From Gemmatimonadales bacterium (lineage in GTDB: Bacteria; Gemmatimonadota; Gemmatimonadetes; Gemmatimonadales; GWC2-71-9): a DNA stretch of 64,000 bases. Below, in pieces: positions 40,737 to 51,409 of this stretch (position 1 is its first letter; each line of letters begins with the position of its first letter). The translations under genes and the position numbers were made by a program. The stretch lies in contig DATAOI010000052.1 in the NCBI GenBank assembly GCA_036265815.1, positions 1 to 64,000 on the forward strand, read 5' to 3'. Below the pieces are notes generated by a model, which saw only the letters and a list, made by a program, of their open reading frames with translations, was not told the DNA's origin and ran no database searches.

Positions 40737-41615
40737 ATGACACGAGCGAACGTTCTGGGAGCTGCCTTTCTCGTCGCGGGCACCATCGCGACCGCCACCC
40801 CCGCCGCCGCGCAGGCCACCATCGGCGCGGATGTGGCGTTGTTCAGTTCGTACGTCTGGCGCGGCTTGAGCCTGACCAACAAGCCGGTGGCGCAGCCCGA
40901 CCTCTACGTGACCTTTCCGGCAGGAGCGGCGTCCATCACGCTGGGCGGATGGGCCAATATCGATCTGGGGAAGTACGACAACGAGAACGATGACATCAGT
41001 GAGAGCGGCGGCTCGTCCGCATTCAATTTCGCGGAGTTCGATCCCTGGGCGGAGATCAGCTACACCGTGGGCAAGGCAACCCTGACGGGCGGGGCGACGG
41101 CGTACATCTACCCCAACAAAAAGATCACGCCGCTCTTCGCGCTGACGAGTGACTTCAATACCGTCGAGTTGTACGGGAAGGTCGCGTTCGACACACCCTT
41201 GAGCCCGAAGCTCGCGGCGTGGTATGACGTCGACAAGGTCAAGGGGCTGTACGCGGAAGCCAGCGTCTCGCATACCCTGCAGGCGAGCGAGAAGGTTGGC
41301 GTCACGCTCGGCGCACTCGCCGGCTTCAACGCCGGTCAGGACGCGGATTTGGTGAACGGCGCGCCGACGGCGGAATTCTTCAACTTCGCGGATGATGGAT
41401 TCACCCATCTCGACCTGTCGGCGGCGGTACCGTTCTCCGCCGGTCCGCTGAGCTTCTCCCCCGCGCTCCACGTAGTCATCAACGGGGATGACGCCACGAA
41501 GGTCACGTCACCCAACAACCTCGACAAGGGCGCGAAGCTCTGGGGCGGCGTCACGATCAGCTGGTCCAAGACGTTGGGCGAGGTGCCGGAGGAAACGACG
41601 GAGGAGGCGCAGTAG
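40737..41615 (+). CDS. Outer-membrane protein of the Gcw_chp (TorF) type
   Basis: A 292-aa protein with a signal peptide ending TPAAAQA and a beta-rich body. The start of the mature protein, IGADVALFSSYVWRGLSLTN, is the hallmark of the Gcw_chp family, followed by alternating-strand barrel sequence (ISYTVGKATLTGGATAYIYP, LAAWYDVDKVKGLYAEASVS) and a final strand LWGGVTISWSKTL. The family is found in outer membranes, sometimes near ammonium transporters; the substrate is unknown. GGGAG precedes the ATG. Confidence 0.85.
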   Translation: MTRANVLGAAFLVAGTIATATPAAAQATIGADVALFSSYVWRGLSLTNKPVAQPDLYVTFPAGAASITLGGWANIDLGKYDNENDDISESGGSSAFNFAEFDPWAEISYTVGKATLTGGATAYIYPNKKITPLFALTSDFNTVELYGKVAFDTPLSPKLAAWYDVDKVKGLYAEASVSHTLQASEKVGVTLGALAGFNAGQDADLVNGAPTAEFFNFADDGFTHLDLSAAVPFSAGPLSFSPALHVVINGDDATKVTSPNNLDKGAKLWGGVTISWSKTLGEVPEETTEEAQ

Positions 41616-41639
41616 ATCTCGAGGATACCCTGGGTGCAC

Positions 41640-41673
41640 AAGGGCCGGGGCGATCTGCATCGCTCCGGCCCTT
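41640..41673. terminator. Bidirectional terminator between convergent genes
   Basis: A 15-bp stem (AAGGGCCGGGGCGAT with ATCGCTCCGGCCCTT, one G-T pair) around CTGC, placed exactly between the outer-membrane gene and the patA stop. It lacks a clear T-run. Confidence 0.65.
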
Positions 41674-41680
41674 CGCACGT

Positions 41681-43036
41681 TCAAGCCAGCGTCTTCTCCA
41701 CCTCGCGAAACGTATCCTCCAGCCGATTCAGCATTTCCTGCAGCAGCTCCCGCGGAATCCCCAGCGCGGGCTCGATCCGGATCACCTGGGCCCTCGAATA
41801 GGTACCCGCCACCAGCACACCCCGCTTGAACAGGCCCGCCGCCACCTGCCACCCGATCTCCTGGGCCGGGAACTCCATTCCGATCAGCAGCCCCTTGCCA
41901 TGCGCCTCGGTCAGCACCCGGGGATACTTCTCCCGCAGGCAGCCCAGCTCCCGCAGCAGGAACTCGCCCTTGGCCGCGGCCTGGCCGGGGAGGTCTTCCT
42001 CCAGCGTCACCTGAATGGCCGCCAGGCCCGCCGCGCAGGCGAGCGGGTTGCCTCCGAAGGTGGTCGAATGGATGATCGGGTTGGGAATCATCACCTCCCA
42101 TACGGTCGGGTTGGCGATGAAGGCCGACAGCGGCATCACCCCGCCCCCGATCGACTTTCCCAGGCACATGATGTCGGGCACCACGTTCCAGTGGTCTACC
42201 CCCCACAGCTTCCCGGTGCGGCCCATGCCGGTCTGGATCTCGTCGGCGATGAGGAGCGCGCCATACCTGGTGCACGCCACGCGCGCCCGGGGGAGGTAAT
42301 CGTCCGGCGGCACCACGCCGCCCGCCTCGCCCTGCACCGGCTCCAGTACCACTCCGGCGATGTGGGTGCCGACCGCGTCGCACCGGGCGAGCTCGTCCTC
42401 CAGTGCGCTGGCATCGCCGTACGGCACGAAGCGCACGTCCTGCAGCCCGCTCTGAAACGGCTCCCGGAACGACGCCTTGCCCATGAGCGAGAGCGAGCCC
42501 ATCGACTTGCCGTGGAATCCACCCAGGGTGGAGATGAAGGTGTGCCGCCTGGTAGAGAGCCGGGCGAGCTTGATCGCTCCCTCGATGGCGTCGGTGCCGT
42601 TATTGATGAAGAACGAATTCTGCAGGTCGCCCGGGGTCACCTCGGCGAGCACCTTGGCCAGCGCGGCGCGCCACGGCTCCAGGAGCTCCTGGCTGTTGAG
42701 CGCCATGCGGCTGAGCTGATCGGTCACCGCTTTGACGATGGTGGGGTGGTTGACGCCGGCGCTGAAGATCCCGTAGCCGCCCAGGCAGTCGATGTATTCC
42801 CGGCCGAGCAGGTCGCGCAGCGTGGCGCCCTGCCCCGACCACTCGAGCGCGGCGAACTGGCCGGCCTGGGTGACGGACTTACGATAGCTGATGAACCCGC
42901 GATTGTAGTACTTCTCGTAGCTCTCTACGGTCTCGGCGATGAAGCTCTGCTTTTCCTCCGTGGCCATCTCCCGCCCCGCGATCAGCTCCAGATACCGCTG
43001 CGTCTGCTTCAGGACCTCGGCATTCGACAGGCGCAA
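41681..43036 (-). CDS. patA: Putrescine aminotransferase
   Basis: A 451-aa class III PLP aminotransferase close to E. coli PatA (YgjG) throughout: FISYRKSVTQAG, DCLGGYGIFSAGVNHPTIV, HSTTFGGNPLACAAGLAAI, VLVAGTYSRAQVIRIEPALG. The PLP Lys is in PDIMCLGKSIGGG. It transfers the amino group of putrescine to 2-oxoglutarate, giving 4-aminobutanal. It is the last gene of a four-gene operon with gabT, a second transaminase and an FAD oxidase. Confidence 0.92.
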   Translation of the reverse strand: MRLSNAEVLKQTQRYLELIAGREMATEEKQSFIAETVESYEKYYNRGFISYRKSVTQAGQFAALEWSGQGATLRDLLGREYIDCLGGYGIFSAGVNHPTIVKAVTDQLSRMALNSQELLEPWRAALAKVLAEVTPGDLQNSFFINNGTDAIEGAIKLARLSTRRHTFISTLGGFHGKSMGSLSLMGKASFREPFQSGLQDVRFVPYGDASALEDELARCDAVGTHIAGVVLEPVQGEAGGVVPPDDYLPRARVACTRYGALLIADEIQTGMGRTGKLWGVDHWNVVPDIMCLGKSIGGGVMPLSAFIANPTVWEVMIPNPIIHSTTFGGNPLACAAGLAAIQVTLEEDLPGQAAAKGEFLLRELGCLREKYPRVLTEAHGKGLLIGMEFPAQEIGWQVAAGLFKRGVLVAGTYSRAQVIRIEPALGIPRELLQEMLNRLEDTFREVEKTLA

Positions 43037-43067
43037 TTAATCGGCGCTCCTTTCATGAGAGTGTGAT

Positions 43068-44351
43068 TCAGCTCAACCAATCCGCCGCGCGGTACCAGGC
43101 GCCCACCAGAGGGAGAAACCAGGGGCGTCCGGCGTAGAGCGGCACGCTCCGGAATCGGCCCGGCCCCAGGACCGGGAGCTCCCCGCCCCCGGCCAGCGCC
43201 TCACCGAGACGGGTGCCGAGCCAGGTGGAGAGTGCCACCCCATGTCCGCAGTAGCCCAGCGCGTAATGCACCGGGCCCAGCCGCCCCGCATGGGGCAGCT
43301 GGTCCAGGGTGAAGCCCACCTTTCCACCCCAGGCGTACTCGACCGGCACGCCCGCCAGCTCGGGGAAGACTTCGCGCATGCCGCGCTCCAGAATGGCCGC
43401 GCTCCGGGCCACCGGCGCCGGAGTGAAGGCCGCGCGGCCGCCAAAGACCATCCGCCCGTCGGAGGACAGGCGGAAATAATACAGCAGATTCTTGGTATCG
43501 CTCAGCACCCGGCCCTTGGGAATCAGCCGTCCCCCGAGCGAAGGATCCAGCCGCGCGGTCGCGATCAGATAGCTCCCGATGGGGATCACCCGGCGTTGCA
43601 GCGCCGGGCACAGCGCCCCGGTGTAGCCGTTGGTGGCGACGAGCATTTCCGCGGCCAGGAGGACTCCGTCCGAGGTGTCCAGCGTGAGGTGCTTCGCGCT
43701 GCCGGTAACCTGGCGCACCTCCACTCCCTGAACGATCCGCGCACCCGACCGGATGACGGACGTCGCGAGCCCGCGGAGATAGCGGACCGGGTGCAGCGCC
43801 CCGGCGCCGTGGTCGAGCAGCCCGCCGTGGTATCGCGCGGAGCCGATCTCCGCGCCGATCTCGGTCGGCCCGAGCAAGGCGGTCTCATGACCCAGCTCGG
43901 CTTCCAGAAAGCGCCGGCTCGCCTCGAGACCGCGCAGGTGACTGGGCTTGGCCGCGAGCACGAGGGAGCCGCACCGGGTGTAGTCGCAATCGATCGCCTC
44001 CTCGGCGATGACGCTCTCCAGCATCCGCACCGCCTCGAGCGAGATCTCGAACAGCCTCCGTGCGGCCGCCAGACCGTGCTTCCTGGCCAGCACCTCGATG
44101 TCCGGCTTGTACCCCGGCAGGACGAACCCGCCGTTCCGCCCGCTGGCTCCCCAGCCCAAGTGGTGCTGCTCCAGGAGCGTCACGTCCACTCCCCGCCGGG
44201 CCAGAGCCCGGGCCGCCGCGAGTCCGGTGTAGCCGCCGCCGACGATGGCCACATCGGTGCGTTGGGGAAGCGAGGCCTCCGGGACCGTGAGCTCGGGCGC
44301 TGCGTCGGTCCACAGGCAACGCTCCGCATCAGGTCCCCCCTCGGCTCGCAT
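43068..44351 (-). CDS. FAD-dependent amine oxidase (PuuB/DAO family)
   Basis: A 427-aa DAO-family flavoenzyme. The FAD-binding Rossmann motif VAIVGGGYTGLAAARALARR is near the N-terminus, followed by GWGASGRNGGFVLPG and a C-terminal FAD block (YALGYCGHGVALSTWLGTRL). It is closest in style to gamma-glutamylputrescine oxidase PuuB. No PuuA-like gamma-glutamylputrescine synthetase is adjacent, so the real substrate may be a free polyamine or a related amine. The stop of the transaminase gene upstream overlaps its ATG. Confidence 0.88.
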   Translation of the reverse strand: MRAEGGPDAERCLWTDAAPELTVPEASLPQRTDVAIVGGGYTGLAAARALARRGVDVTLLEQHHLGWGASGRNGGFVLPGYKPDIEVLARKHGLAAARRLFEISLEAVRMLESVIAEEAIDCDYTRCGSLVLAAKPSHLRGLEASRRFLEAELGHETALLGPTEIGAEIGSARYHGGLLDHGAGALHPVRYLRGLATSVIRSGARIVQGVEVRQVTGSAKHLTLDTSDGVLLAAEMLVATNGYTGALCPALQRRVIPIGSYLIATARLDPSLGGRLIPKGRVLSDTKNLLYYFRLSSDGRMVFGGRAAFTPAPVARSAAILERGMREVFPELAGVPVEYAWGGKVGFTLDQLPHAGRLGPVHYALGYCGHGVALSTWLGTRLGEALAGGGELPVLGPGRFRSVPLYAGRPWFLPLVGAWYRAADWLS

Positions 44352-45742
44352 CAGGCACCGGACCGGGAGACTGCCTCGCTTCCCGCCCGCGCGGCGCCGG
44401 CCAGGGCAGCGACGCTCCCCCGGAACACTTCGGTGTGCCGGTCGATCTCGACCTCGGTCACCATGGGAGCGATGAGCGCCATGTTGTGAAATGGGGTGAG
44501 CAGGATGCCCCGGTTGAGCGCCGACAGATGCATGTAGCGCTCGAGCTCTGCATCCACCGAGGCGGCGGCCTCGCCGCCGGTCCGCGGCGGCACCGGCCGG
44601 AACCAGTATTCGGCTCGGCAGCCCAGCCGTTGGACGGTCCAGGGGAGCTGGTATTCGGCGATCGCGGCCTCCACTCCCGCGGCGAACCGCCGGGCCAGTG
44701 GGATCGTGCGCTCGTACGCGGATTCCGTGAGCACCCGCTCGAGCGTCGCGCGCATCGCCGCGCTCGCGAGCGCGTTTGCCGCCAGGGTGCCGCCGATTCC
44801 TCCGGTGTCCGCCAGGCCGGTGACGGAGCGGGCGCGGACCCGCTCCGCCACTTCACGCGTAACCCCATAGACCGCCGCCGGCACCCCACCGGCGATCGGC
44901 TTGCCCACGGTCAGCACGTCGGGTTCGAGCCCGTGCAGCCCGGTGTACCCGCCCGGCCCGGCGCAAATCGTGTGGGTCTCGTCCAGGATCAGCAGCGTGC
45001 CGGTCCGGCGGCTGATGGCGCGGAGGGCCGCGTGATAACCCGGCTCCGGATGTACGATGCCGATGTTGGTCAGCGCCGGCTCGGCCAGCACGCAGGCGAC
45101 ATCGCCGGGCGCGAGCGCCTCCTCCAGCGCCGGGATGTCGTTGAACTCGACCACGCGAGTGGTGAGCGCGGGATCGACCGGCGGCCCGGTGTTTCCATCC
45201 CGCGGGACGACCCGGCCCCCCCGCAGCGTCGCGAAGGTCTCATCGACGGTGCCATGATAGCACCAGTTGTGCACCAGGATGAGCCGGCGGCCGGTGATCT
45301 CCCGCGCCAGCCGGATGGCGAATCGGTTGGCATCGGTGGCGGTGAGGGCGAACTGCCAGCAGGGAAGGCCGAAGCGGCGGGAGAGCTCCTCGCCCACCCA
45401 CACGCTGTCTTCAGTGGGCAGCATGAAGGTGAATCCGCGCCGCGCCTGCCGCTCGACCGCTTCGACCGTCGGGGCAGGCGCGTGTCCGGTCATGGCGCCG
45501 GTATCGCCCAGGCAGAGATCCAGGTAGCGATGGCCATCGACGTCGGTGAGGTGGGCGCCCGACGCCTCGGTCACGAAGAGGGGAAACCGGCCGGCCCAGC
45601 GCACCATCCAGGGCATCGGGACGCCGCCCAGGAGCGACGCCTGAGCCCGCTGGGCCAACGCCATCGACCGCGGATGCTCCGCCGCGAACCGCACCTCTTC
45701 CCCGGCGAGCAGCGCCGCCAGCCGGGCGCGGTCGACCGTCAT
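44351..45742 (-). CDS. Class III aminotransferase, glutamate-1-semialdehyde-aminomutase-like
   Basis: A 463-aa PLP enzyme with the class III fold: LTDVDGHRYLDLCLGDTGAM, LILDETHTICAGPGGYTGLH, and the PLP Lys in LTVGKPIAGGVPAAVYG. It resembles the GSAM/aspartate-aminotransferase-family group used in diverse amine pathways. In this operon an additional polyamine or omega-amino-acid transaminase is the obvious guess, but substrate is not decided by sequence. The ATG overlaps the gabT stop (ATGA). Confidence 0.88.
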   Translation of the reverse strand: MTVDRARLAALLAGEEVRFAAEHPRSMALAQRAQASLLGGVPMPWMVRWAGRFPLFVTEASGAHLTDVDGHRYLDLCLGDTGAMTGHAPAPTVEAVERQARRGFTFMLPTEDSVWVGEELSRRFGLPCWQFALTATDANRFAIRLAREITGRRLILVHNWCYHGTVDETFATLRGGRVVPRDGNTGPPVDPALTTRVVEFNDIPALEEALAPGDVACVLAEPALTNIGIVHPEPGYHAALRAISRRTGTLLILDETHTICAGPGGYTGLHGLEPDVLTVGKPIAGGVPAAVYGVTREVAERVRARSVTGLADTGGIGGTLAANALASAAMRATLERVLTESAYERTIPLARRFAAGVEAAIAEYQLPWTVQRLGCRAEYWFRPVPPRTGGEAAASVDAELERYMHLSALNRGILLTPFHNMALIAPMVTEVEIDRHTEVFRGSVAALAGAARAGSEAVSRSGA

Positions 45743-47094
45743 GCCATCGCCGGGGCCCGTCCCACCGCGGCGTCCAGAGCCGCCTCCATGACGTCCAATC
45801 CTTCGTCGATCAGTGCGTCGTCCGCCGTGAGCGGGGCGAGCACCCGAATGATGTTGCCGTAGGTGCCAGCCGACAGCAGCACCAGGCCGCGCTCGAGCGC
45901 CGCGGCGAGCAGCCGGGCGGTGAGCGCCTTGTCCGGCGTCCGGCTGACGCGATCGGTGACCAGCTCCATGCCGACCATCGCCCCGAGCCCGCGGACATCG
46001 CCGATGCAGGGGTGCTGCTCGGCGAGCTGCCGGAAGCGCGCCTTTACCCGCTCACCGGTCCGCTCCGCCCGGGCAGGAATCCGCTCGGCCTCCATGGCGT
46101 CGAGCACCGCGAGCGCCGCGGCGCACGCCAGCGGATTGCCCCCGTAGGTCCCGCCGAGCCCGCCCACCTGGGCCGCGTCGAGCACGTCGGCCCGGCCGGT
46201 GACGGCGGCAAGGGGCAGCCCTCCGGCCAGCGATTTGGCCGTGATGATGATGTCGGGAACCAGGTCGTAGTGCTCGCAGGCGAACATCCGGCCGGTGCGG
46301 CCGAACCCGGTCTGGATCTCGTCGGCGATGAAAAGGATGCCATGCTGCCGGGCGAATGCCGCCAGCGTCTGCACATACTCCACCGGCGCCGGCACGAATC
46401 CGCCCTCACCCAGCTCCAGCTCCAGGATGATGGCGGCCACCGAGCCGGGGTCCACCGTGGCGGCGAAAATCTGCTCCAGCCGGGTGACATCGGCCTGGCA
46501 GCATGGTCCCGTCACCCGTCCTTCCGGGCAGCGGTAGCAATAGGGGTAGGGGATCTGGTATACCTCGGGCGCGAACGGCCCGAAGCCCTTCTTGTATGGC
46601 ATCACCTTCGATGTGAGGGCCATGGCGAGATTGGTGCGCCCGTGGAATCCGTGCTCGAAGCAGACGACGGCCTGCCGTCCGGTGAAGCTGCGGGCCACCT
46701 TCACCGCATTCTCCACCGCCTCCGCCCCGCTGTTCACCAGGAAGCTCCGCTTGTCGTGGGTCCCGGGAGTCACCCGGTTGAGCCGCTCCGCCAGCTCCAC
46801 ATAGGGCTCGTAGGTCGACACCGGAAAGCAGACGTGGGCGAAGCGGTCGAGCTGGTCTCGGACCGCGCGGACGACCCCGGGGTGCCGGTGCCCGGTGTTC
46901 ACCACCCCGATCCCGCCGCCGAAGTCGATCAGCCGGTTGCCGTCCGCGTCGGTGAGCACAGCACCCTCCGCATGCACGACGGCGATCGGGGTGACGGCCG
47001 GGACGCCCCTGGGCACCGCCTTGGCGCGGCGGGCAAGGAGCGCACGACTGTTCGGGCCGGGGATCTCGGTCTTGAGCTGAATGACGCCGGACAT
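45739..47094 (-). CDS. gabT: 4-aminobutyrate aminotransferase
   Basis: A 451-aa class III aminotransferase that converts GABA and 2-oxoglutarate to succinate semialdehyde and glutamate. Signatures: IDFGGGIGVVNTGHRHPGVV, SFLVNSGAEAVENAVKVARS, ADEIQTGFGRTGRMFACEHY and PLP Lys in IIITAKSLAGGLPLAAVTG. The ATG at 47094 follows GAGG; a longer frame is rejected. It heads the operon and is divergent from the polyamine transporter, as expected for a catabolic unit. It could equally be a 5-aminovalerate transaminase. Confidence 0.9.
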   Translation of the reverse strand: MSGVIQLKTEIPGPNSRALLARRAKAVPRGVPAVTPIAVVHAEGAVLTDADGNRLIDFGGGIGVVNTGHRHPGVVRAVRDQLDRFAHVCFPVSTYEPYVELAERLNRVTPGTHDKRSFLVNSGAEAVENAVKVARSFTGRQAVVCFEHGFHGRTNLAMALTSKVMPYKKGFGPFAPEVYQIPYPYCYRCPEGRVTGPCCQADVTRLEQIFAATVDPGSVAAIILELELGEGGFVPAPVEYVQTLAAFARQHGILFIADEIQTGFGRTGRMFACEHYDLVPDIIITAKSLAGGLPLAAVTGRADVLDAAQVGGLGGTYGGNPLACAAALAVLDAMEAERIPARAERTGERVKARFRQLAEQHPCIGDVRGLGAMVGMELVTDRVSRTPDKALTARLLAAALERGLVLLSAGTYGNIIRVLAPLTADDALIDEGLDVMEAALDAAVGRAPAMA

Positions 47095-47261
47095 GGCGGC
47101 CTCGGTGCGGGAGGGAAGCTGAAGGAGTAGGAGAGCGAGGGCGGATCCGCCACCCCCGCCGGTTCTCTGGCGAAGACGCCGTTTCGGAGTGTAGGATTGT
47201 AGTCCAAGAGGGCATTCCCCCTCCATTTCACGATCATTACCCCTGCACGGAGCGTCCACCC

Positions 47262-48449
47262 ATGATCTGGCGACGTTCGAGGTTGCTCGGAGCTGTCGCA
47301 TTCGCGCTCACTTCGCTGGCCGCCTCAGCTTGCGGTGGCGGCGGGGACAAGACCGGTGCCGCGCCCGCTACCGCGGCCACCAAGATCACGATCAGTCCCA
47401 CCAGCGACGCCGCGGCCGATGCGCGGACGTACCTGGCCAAGCTCTGCCCTAAGCCGATCGGCGGCGAGCTCAACTTCATGGTCTGGGAGGGATACACCGA
47501 CACGCTCTTCACCCGACCGTTCGAGCAGGCGTGCGGAGTCAAGGTGAACGCCACCTACATGGGATCGAGCGACGACCTGGTGGCCAAGCTTCGTGCCGGC
47601 GGTGCGGAGACGATCGATCTGATCTCGCCCTCCAGCGACGCGGCCACCGCGATCGTGGATGCCGGCCTGGCGGCATCGCTCGATCTGGCGCGGATCCCCA
47701 GCTACGGCGACTTGAGCGAGGGGTTCAGGAAGCTCAAGGTGGTGCGGAAGGACAGCACGGTATACGGCGTCCCCTGGGCGTTCGGGCCCAACCCGCTGAT
47801 CTACGACACCACCAAGGTGAAGCCCGCTCCCGACTCCTGGGGCGCGTTCTGGGACAAGAAGTTCCGCGGCAAGCTCTCGCTGCAGGACGACATCGCGACC
47901 CTGTACATGGTGGCGCAGTACCTCGGCCTGGACGATCCGAACGACCCCAGCAAGCTCTACAATCTGTCGGACGAAGACCTGGCCAAGGTGAAGGCCAAGA
48001 TGCTGGAGCTCCGGCCCAACGTCCGGAAGTACTGGGTCACCGCGGGCGACATGACCCAGCTCTTCCAGAGCGGCGAGGTGGTAGCCGGCGAGGGCTGGCC
48101 GCTCATGACCAACCAGCTCCGCCAGGCCAAGTTCCCGGCCGGCGAGACCATTCCCAAGGAGGGGACGACCGCCTGGGCCGACCACTGGGTGCTGACCAAG
48201 GGCGCCAAGAATTTGGACGCCGCGTACGCCTGGCTGGAGTATACGGCGCAGCCGTTCACCCAGAAGCTGCTGTACGACGTGACCGCCTACATCGTGGCCA
48301 ATCCGGCGGCCAAGAAGTACATGACGCCGGAGCAGGCCGCCAGCCAGCGGGACATCTCCGACTACGGCACCAAGGTCAACTTCTGGCAGTGGAGCCCTCG
48401 GCGGGAGAAGTATCAGGAGATCTGGAACGAGGTGAAGGCCGCGAAGTAG
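47262..48449 (+). CDS. Spermidine/putrescine-type ABC transporter, binding lipoprotein
   Basis: A 395-aa PotD/PotF-like periplasmic binding protein. Signal peptide with lipobox SAC, then [60 protein letters not shown] and the hinge [20 protein letters not shown]. It delivers polyamine to the permease encoded downstream. GGAG lies 8 nt before the ATG. The 167-nt gap to the divergent gabT gene must hold the promoters of both operons. Confidence 0.9.
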   Translation: MIWRRSRLLGAVAFALTSLAASACGGGGDKTGAAPATAATKITISPTSDAAADARTYLAKLCPKPIGGELNFMVWEGYTDTLFTRPFEQACGVKVNATYMGSSDDLVAKLRAGGAETIDLISPSSDAATAIVDAGLAASLDLARIPSYGDLSEGFRKLKVVRKDSTVYGVPWAFGPNPLIYDTTKVKPAPDSWGAFWDKKFRGKLSLQDDIATLYMVAQYLGLDDPNDPSKLYNLSDEDLAKVKAKMLELRPNVRKYWVTAGDMTQLFQSGEVVAGEGWPLMTNQLRQAKFPAGETIPKEGTTAWADHWVLTKGAKNLDAAYAWLEYTAQPFTQKLLYDVTAYIVANPAAKKYMTPEQAASQRDISDYGTKVNFWQWSPRREKYQEIWNEVKAAK

Positions 48450-48517
48450 CCCCCCGGCGGTGGACGAGGGACCGCGACTACCCTCTCGTCCACCGCTTCT
48501 CCTTCCGCCAACCGCCG

Positions 48518-49651
48518 ATGGATACTCCTTCCACCTCAGCGCTCGATCTCGCGAAGGTCCCGCGGCGGCACGAGACGCTCCGGCTGCCGATCCTGGAGCT
48601 GCGCCATCTCTCCAAGCGCTTCGGCGATTTCGCCGCGGTGGACGACCTCTCGCTGGATATCGCGGGTGGTGAGTTTCTCACCTTGCTCGGCGCCTCGGGC
48701 TCGGGCAAGACCACGACGCTCCGAATGATCGCGGGGTTCGAGCCGCCGAGCTCGGGCGACATCCTCATGGCGGGCGCGCCGATCGGCGCCCTTCCGCCGT
48801 TCAAGCGCGACATCAACACCGTCTTCCAGCACTACGCGCTGTTCCCGCACATGAGTGTGCGGGAGAACGTGGCCTACGGGCTGCGTATGCGCCGGGTGCC
48901 CAAAGTCGAGCGGGACGAGCGGGTCACCCGGGCGCTGGGGATGGTGCAGCTGCATGACCTGGGGGGCCGTACGCCGCGCCAGCTCTCGGGCGGGCAGCAG
49001 CAGCGGGTGGCGCTGGCGCGCGCGCTGGTCAACCGGCCCCGGGTCCTGCTGCTGGACGAGCCGCTCGGGGCGCTCGACCTCAAGCTGCGGAAAGAGATGC
49101 AGCTCGAGCTGAAGCACCTGCAGACCCATCTGGGCATCACCTTCGTCTACGTCACGCACGATCAGGAGGAGGCGCTCACCATGAGCGATCGGATCGTGCT
49201 CATGCGGCAGGGACGGATCGAGCAGGTCGGCACGCCCCGCGAGCTGTACGATCGGCCGGTCTCACGCTATGTCGCGGATTTCATCGGGGAGACCAACCTG
49301 CTGCCCGGCGTCGTGGCGGAGAGCGGAGACGGTATCGCCGTGCTCCGGGCCGGCGGCGCAACGTTGCGGGCGCTGACCGCCGCGCCGCTCGCGCCGGGCG
49401 CCGAGGCCTGGCTCGCGGTGCGTCCGGAAGCCATCGAGCTGAGCGAGTCGGGAGTGGTCCGCGAGGGCTGGAACCGGATCGCCGGCACGGTGCGGGAAGC
49501 GGTCTACGCCGGGTCGGCGCTCCGGGTGCACGTGGAGCTGGAGAGCGGCCAGCGCCTGGTGGCCCACGTCAGCTCGGGCACCGGCGTCACGCTCGAGGCG
49601 GCTGTCGGTCTCACCTGGCCGGTGGAGCGGGGGCGCTGTGTCGGGGACTGA
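48518..49651 (+). CDS. potA: Polyamine ABC transporter ATPase
   Basis: A 377-aa ABC ATPase with Walker [10 protein letters not shown], signature [15 protein letters not shown], Walker [13 protein letters not shown] and the H-loop [15 protein letters not shown]-terminal TOBE domain (from about residue 270, [13 protein letters not shown]) is typical of PotA. It energises import by PotB/PotC. The ATG at 48518 lacks a strong Shine-Dalgarno, so translation may depend on coupling. Its end overlaps the start of potB by 14 nt. Confidence 0.93.
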   Translation: MDTPSTSALDLAKVPRRHETLRLPILELRHLSKRFGDFAAVDDLSLDIAGGEFLTLLGASGSGKTTTLRMIAGFEPPSSGDILMAGAPIGALPPFKRDINTVFQHYALFPHMSVRENVAYGLRMRRVPKVERDERVTRALGMVQLHDLGGRTPRQLSGGQQQRVALARALVNRPRVLLLDEPLGALDLKLRKEMQLELKHLQTHLGITFVYVTHDQEEALTMSDRIVLMRQGRIEQVGTPRELYDRPVSRYVADFIGETNLLPGVVAESGDGIAVLRAGGATLRALTAAPLAPGAEAWLAVRPEAIELSESGVVREGWNRIAGTVREAVYAGSALRVHVELESGQRLVAHVSSGTGVTLEAAVGLTWPVERGRCVGD

Positions 49652-50591
49652 CACGGCCACGCTGCTCGACCGCGTCCGCGCCCGGCCCTGGCTCCGCACC
49701 ACGTTCGCCGCCGCGCTGCCGGTGGGATTCGTCACCCTGCTGCTGTTCATCCCGTACGTGCTGCTGCTGGTCCACTCGTTCTGGCGACTCAGGAACGGCG
49801 CGATCACCCACCAGCTCACGCTGGAGAACTATCGCCGGCTCTTCGGCACCGCGCTGTACCCCGATACGATCCTCTTCTCCGCCGGGATCGCCATCCGGGT
49901 AACGCTCTTCTCGCTGCTACTGGCCTACCCGCTGGCCTACCTGCTCGCCTTCAAGGTGCGCCGCCACAAGCAGCTCATGTACATGGCGGTGATCATTCCG
50001 CTGTGGGTGAGCTACCTGGTCCGCGCCTACGCCTGGAAGATCATCCTGGGGCAGGAAGGCATCCTCAACGGCCTGTTGAGCGCGGCGGGCCTGATCGACC
50101 ACCCGCTGACCTTTCTACTCTACAGCCGGTGGGCGGTCATCCTGGCGCTCACCCATATCTACACGCCGTTCACCCTGATGCCGATCTACGCCGTGCTCGA
50201 GGCGATCCCTCCGGCCCTCAAAGAGGCGAGCCAGGATCTCTACGCCAGCCGCTGGCAGACCTTCCTCCGGATCGTGCTGCCGCTGTCGCTGCCAGGGGTG
50301 CTCGCCGGGTCGACCTTCGCCTTCGTGCTCAGCATGGGAGATTTCCTCGCGCCGCAGCTGCTGGGCGGCAACGACAGCGCGCTGATGGTCTCCAATTTGG
50401 TCTGGAGCCTCTTCGGTGTGGCGTACAACTGGCCGCTCGGCGCGGCGGTCTCGGTCATCGTGCTGCTGCTCACGCTCTTCCTCCTCTGGCTGGCCAATCG
50501 GGTCGAGCTGGCGATGAACTACGCCGGCGAGCGTCCGGGCGAGCAGGCCGGCCGGATGGTCGGCGCGGCGCGCGGGGGCGTAGTCCCGTGA
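49638..50591 (+). CDS. potB: Polyamine ABC transporter permease
   Basis: A 317-aa inner-membrane permease with about six hydrophobic helices and the EAA loop [20 protein letters not shown], which contacts the ATPase. It matches PotB/PotH (first permease) in order and length. The GTG start lies inside the end of potA, and its TGA overlaps the GTG of potC. Confidence 0.92.
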   Translation: MSGTDTATLLDRVRARPWLRTTFAAALPVGFVTLLLFIPYVLLLVHSFWRLRNGAITHQLTLENYRRLFGTALYPDTILFSAGIAIRVTLFSLLLAYPLAYLLAFKVRRHKQLMYMAVIIPLWVSYLVRAYAWKIILGQEGILNGLLSAAGLIDHPLTFLLYSRWAVILALTHIYTPFTLMPIYAVLEAIPPALKEASQDLYASRWQTFLRIVLPLSLPGVLAGSTFAFVLSMGDFLAPQLLGGNDSALMVSNLVWSLFGVAYNWPLGAAVSVIVLLLTLFLLWLANRVELAMNYAGERPGEQAGRMVGAARGGVVP

Positions 50592-51409
50592 CCCCGTACC
50601 CACGGCCGGTCGACCGGCTCAGCGCTGCTCTCTGGGGCATCGGCAGTGCCGTCTTCGCCTTCATCTATCTCCCCCTGGTGGTGGTGATCGTCTACGCCTT
50701 TCACGATTCGCCCATCATCGCATGGCCCCTCCGGCTGGGCACGCTCAGGTGGTTTACCGCCCTGGCCCACGACCGCGGCATGCTCGACGCGGCGCTGGCG
50801 AGCGTGAAGCTCGCCCTCCTGGCGGTGGCCATCGCGCTGGCGGTCGGGGTGCCGGGCGCATTCGTGCTGGACCGGTCGGAGTTCCCCGGAAAGACCGCAT
50901 TCCGCCGGCTGGTGCTCCTGCCGCTCATCCTCCCGGGGATCATCACCGGGGTAGCCCTCCTCACCTTCTTCAGCTTCGTCGGGCTGCGCCTCTCGAGCGG
51001 CTTCCCCCTGGTGCCGGGATGGCCCGTCGTGCTCGGCCACTCGGCGGCGTTGACCTCGGTAGTCATCACCCAGGTCTTTGCCCGCCTCCAGCGGTTCGAC
51101 CGGGCGCAGGAGGAGGCGAGCCAGGACCTCTACGCCAACGAGTGGCAGACCTTCCGCTATGTCACCTTCCCCAACATCCGGACCGCCATACTCGGTGCGG
51201 GTCTCCTGGTTTTCACCCTGAGCCTGGACGAGATCGCGGTCACCTTCTTCCTGATCGGCCGGCAGAATACGCTGCCGCTGCAGATCTGGGGACTGCTCCG
51301 CCGCGGCATCACGCCCGAGGTGAACGCCGCGTCGGTCGTCATCTTCCTGGTCTCGGTGGTGGTGATCGTGATCTGGGCGAGGCTCATGCGGGAGGAGCAC
51401 CCCGCCTAG
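50588..51409 (+). CDS. potC: Polyamine ABC transporter permease
   Basis: A 273-aa second permease subunit (PotC/PotI-like) with the EAA loop [20 protein letters not shown] and hydrophobic helices before and after. The GTG start is coupled to potB by the 4-nt overlap GTGA. It completes the transporter; no further transporter gene follows. Confidence 0.92.
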   Translation: MTPYPRPVDRLSAALWGIGSAVFAFIYLPLVVVIVYAFHDSPIIAWPLRLGTLRWFTALAHDRGMLDAALASVKLALLAVAIALAVGVPGAFVLDRSEFPGKTAFRRLVLLPLILPGIITGVALLTFFSFVGLRLSSGFPLVPGWPVVLGHSAALTSVVITQVFARLQRFDRAQEEASQDLYANEWQTFRYVTFPNIRTAILGAGLLVFTLSLDEIAVTFFLIGRQNTLPLQIWGLLRRGITPEVNAASVVIFLVSVVVIVIWARLMREEHPA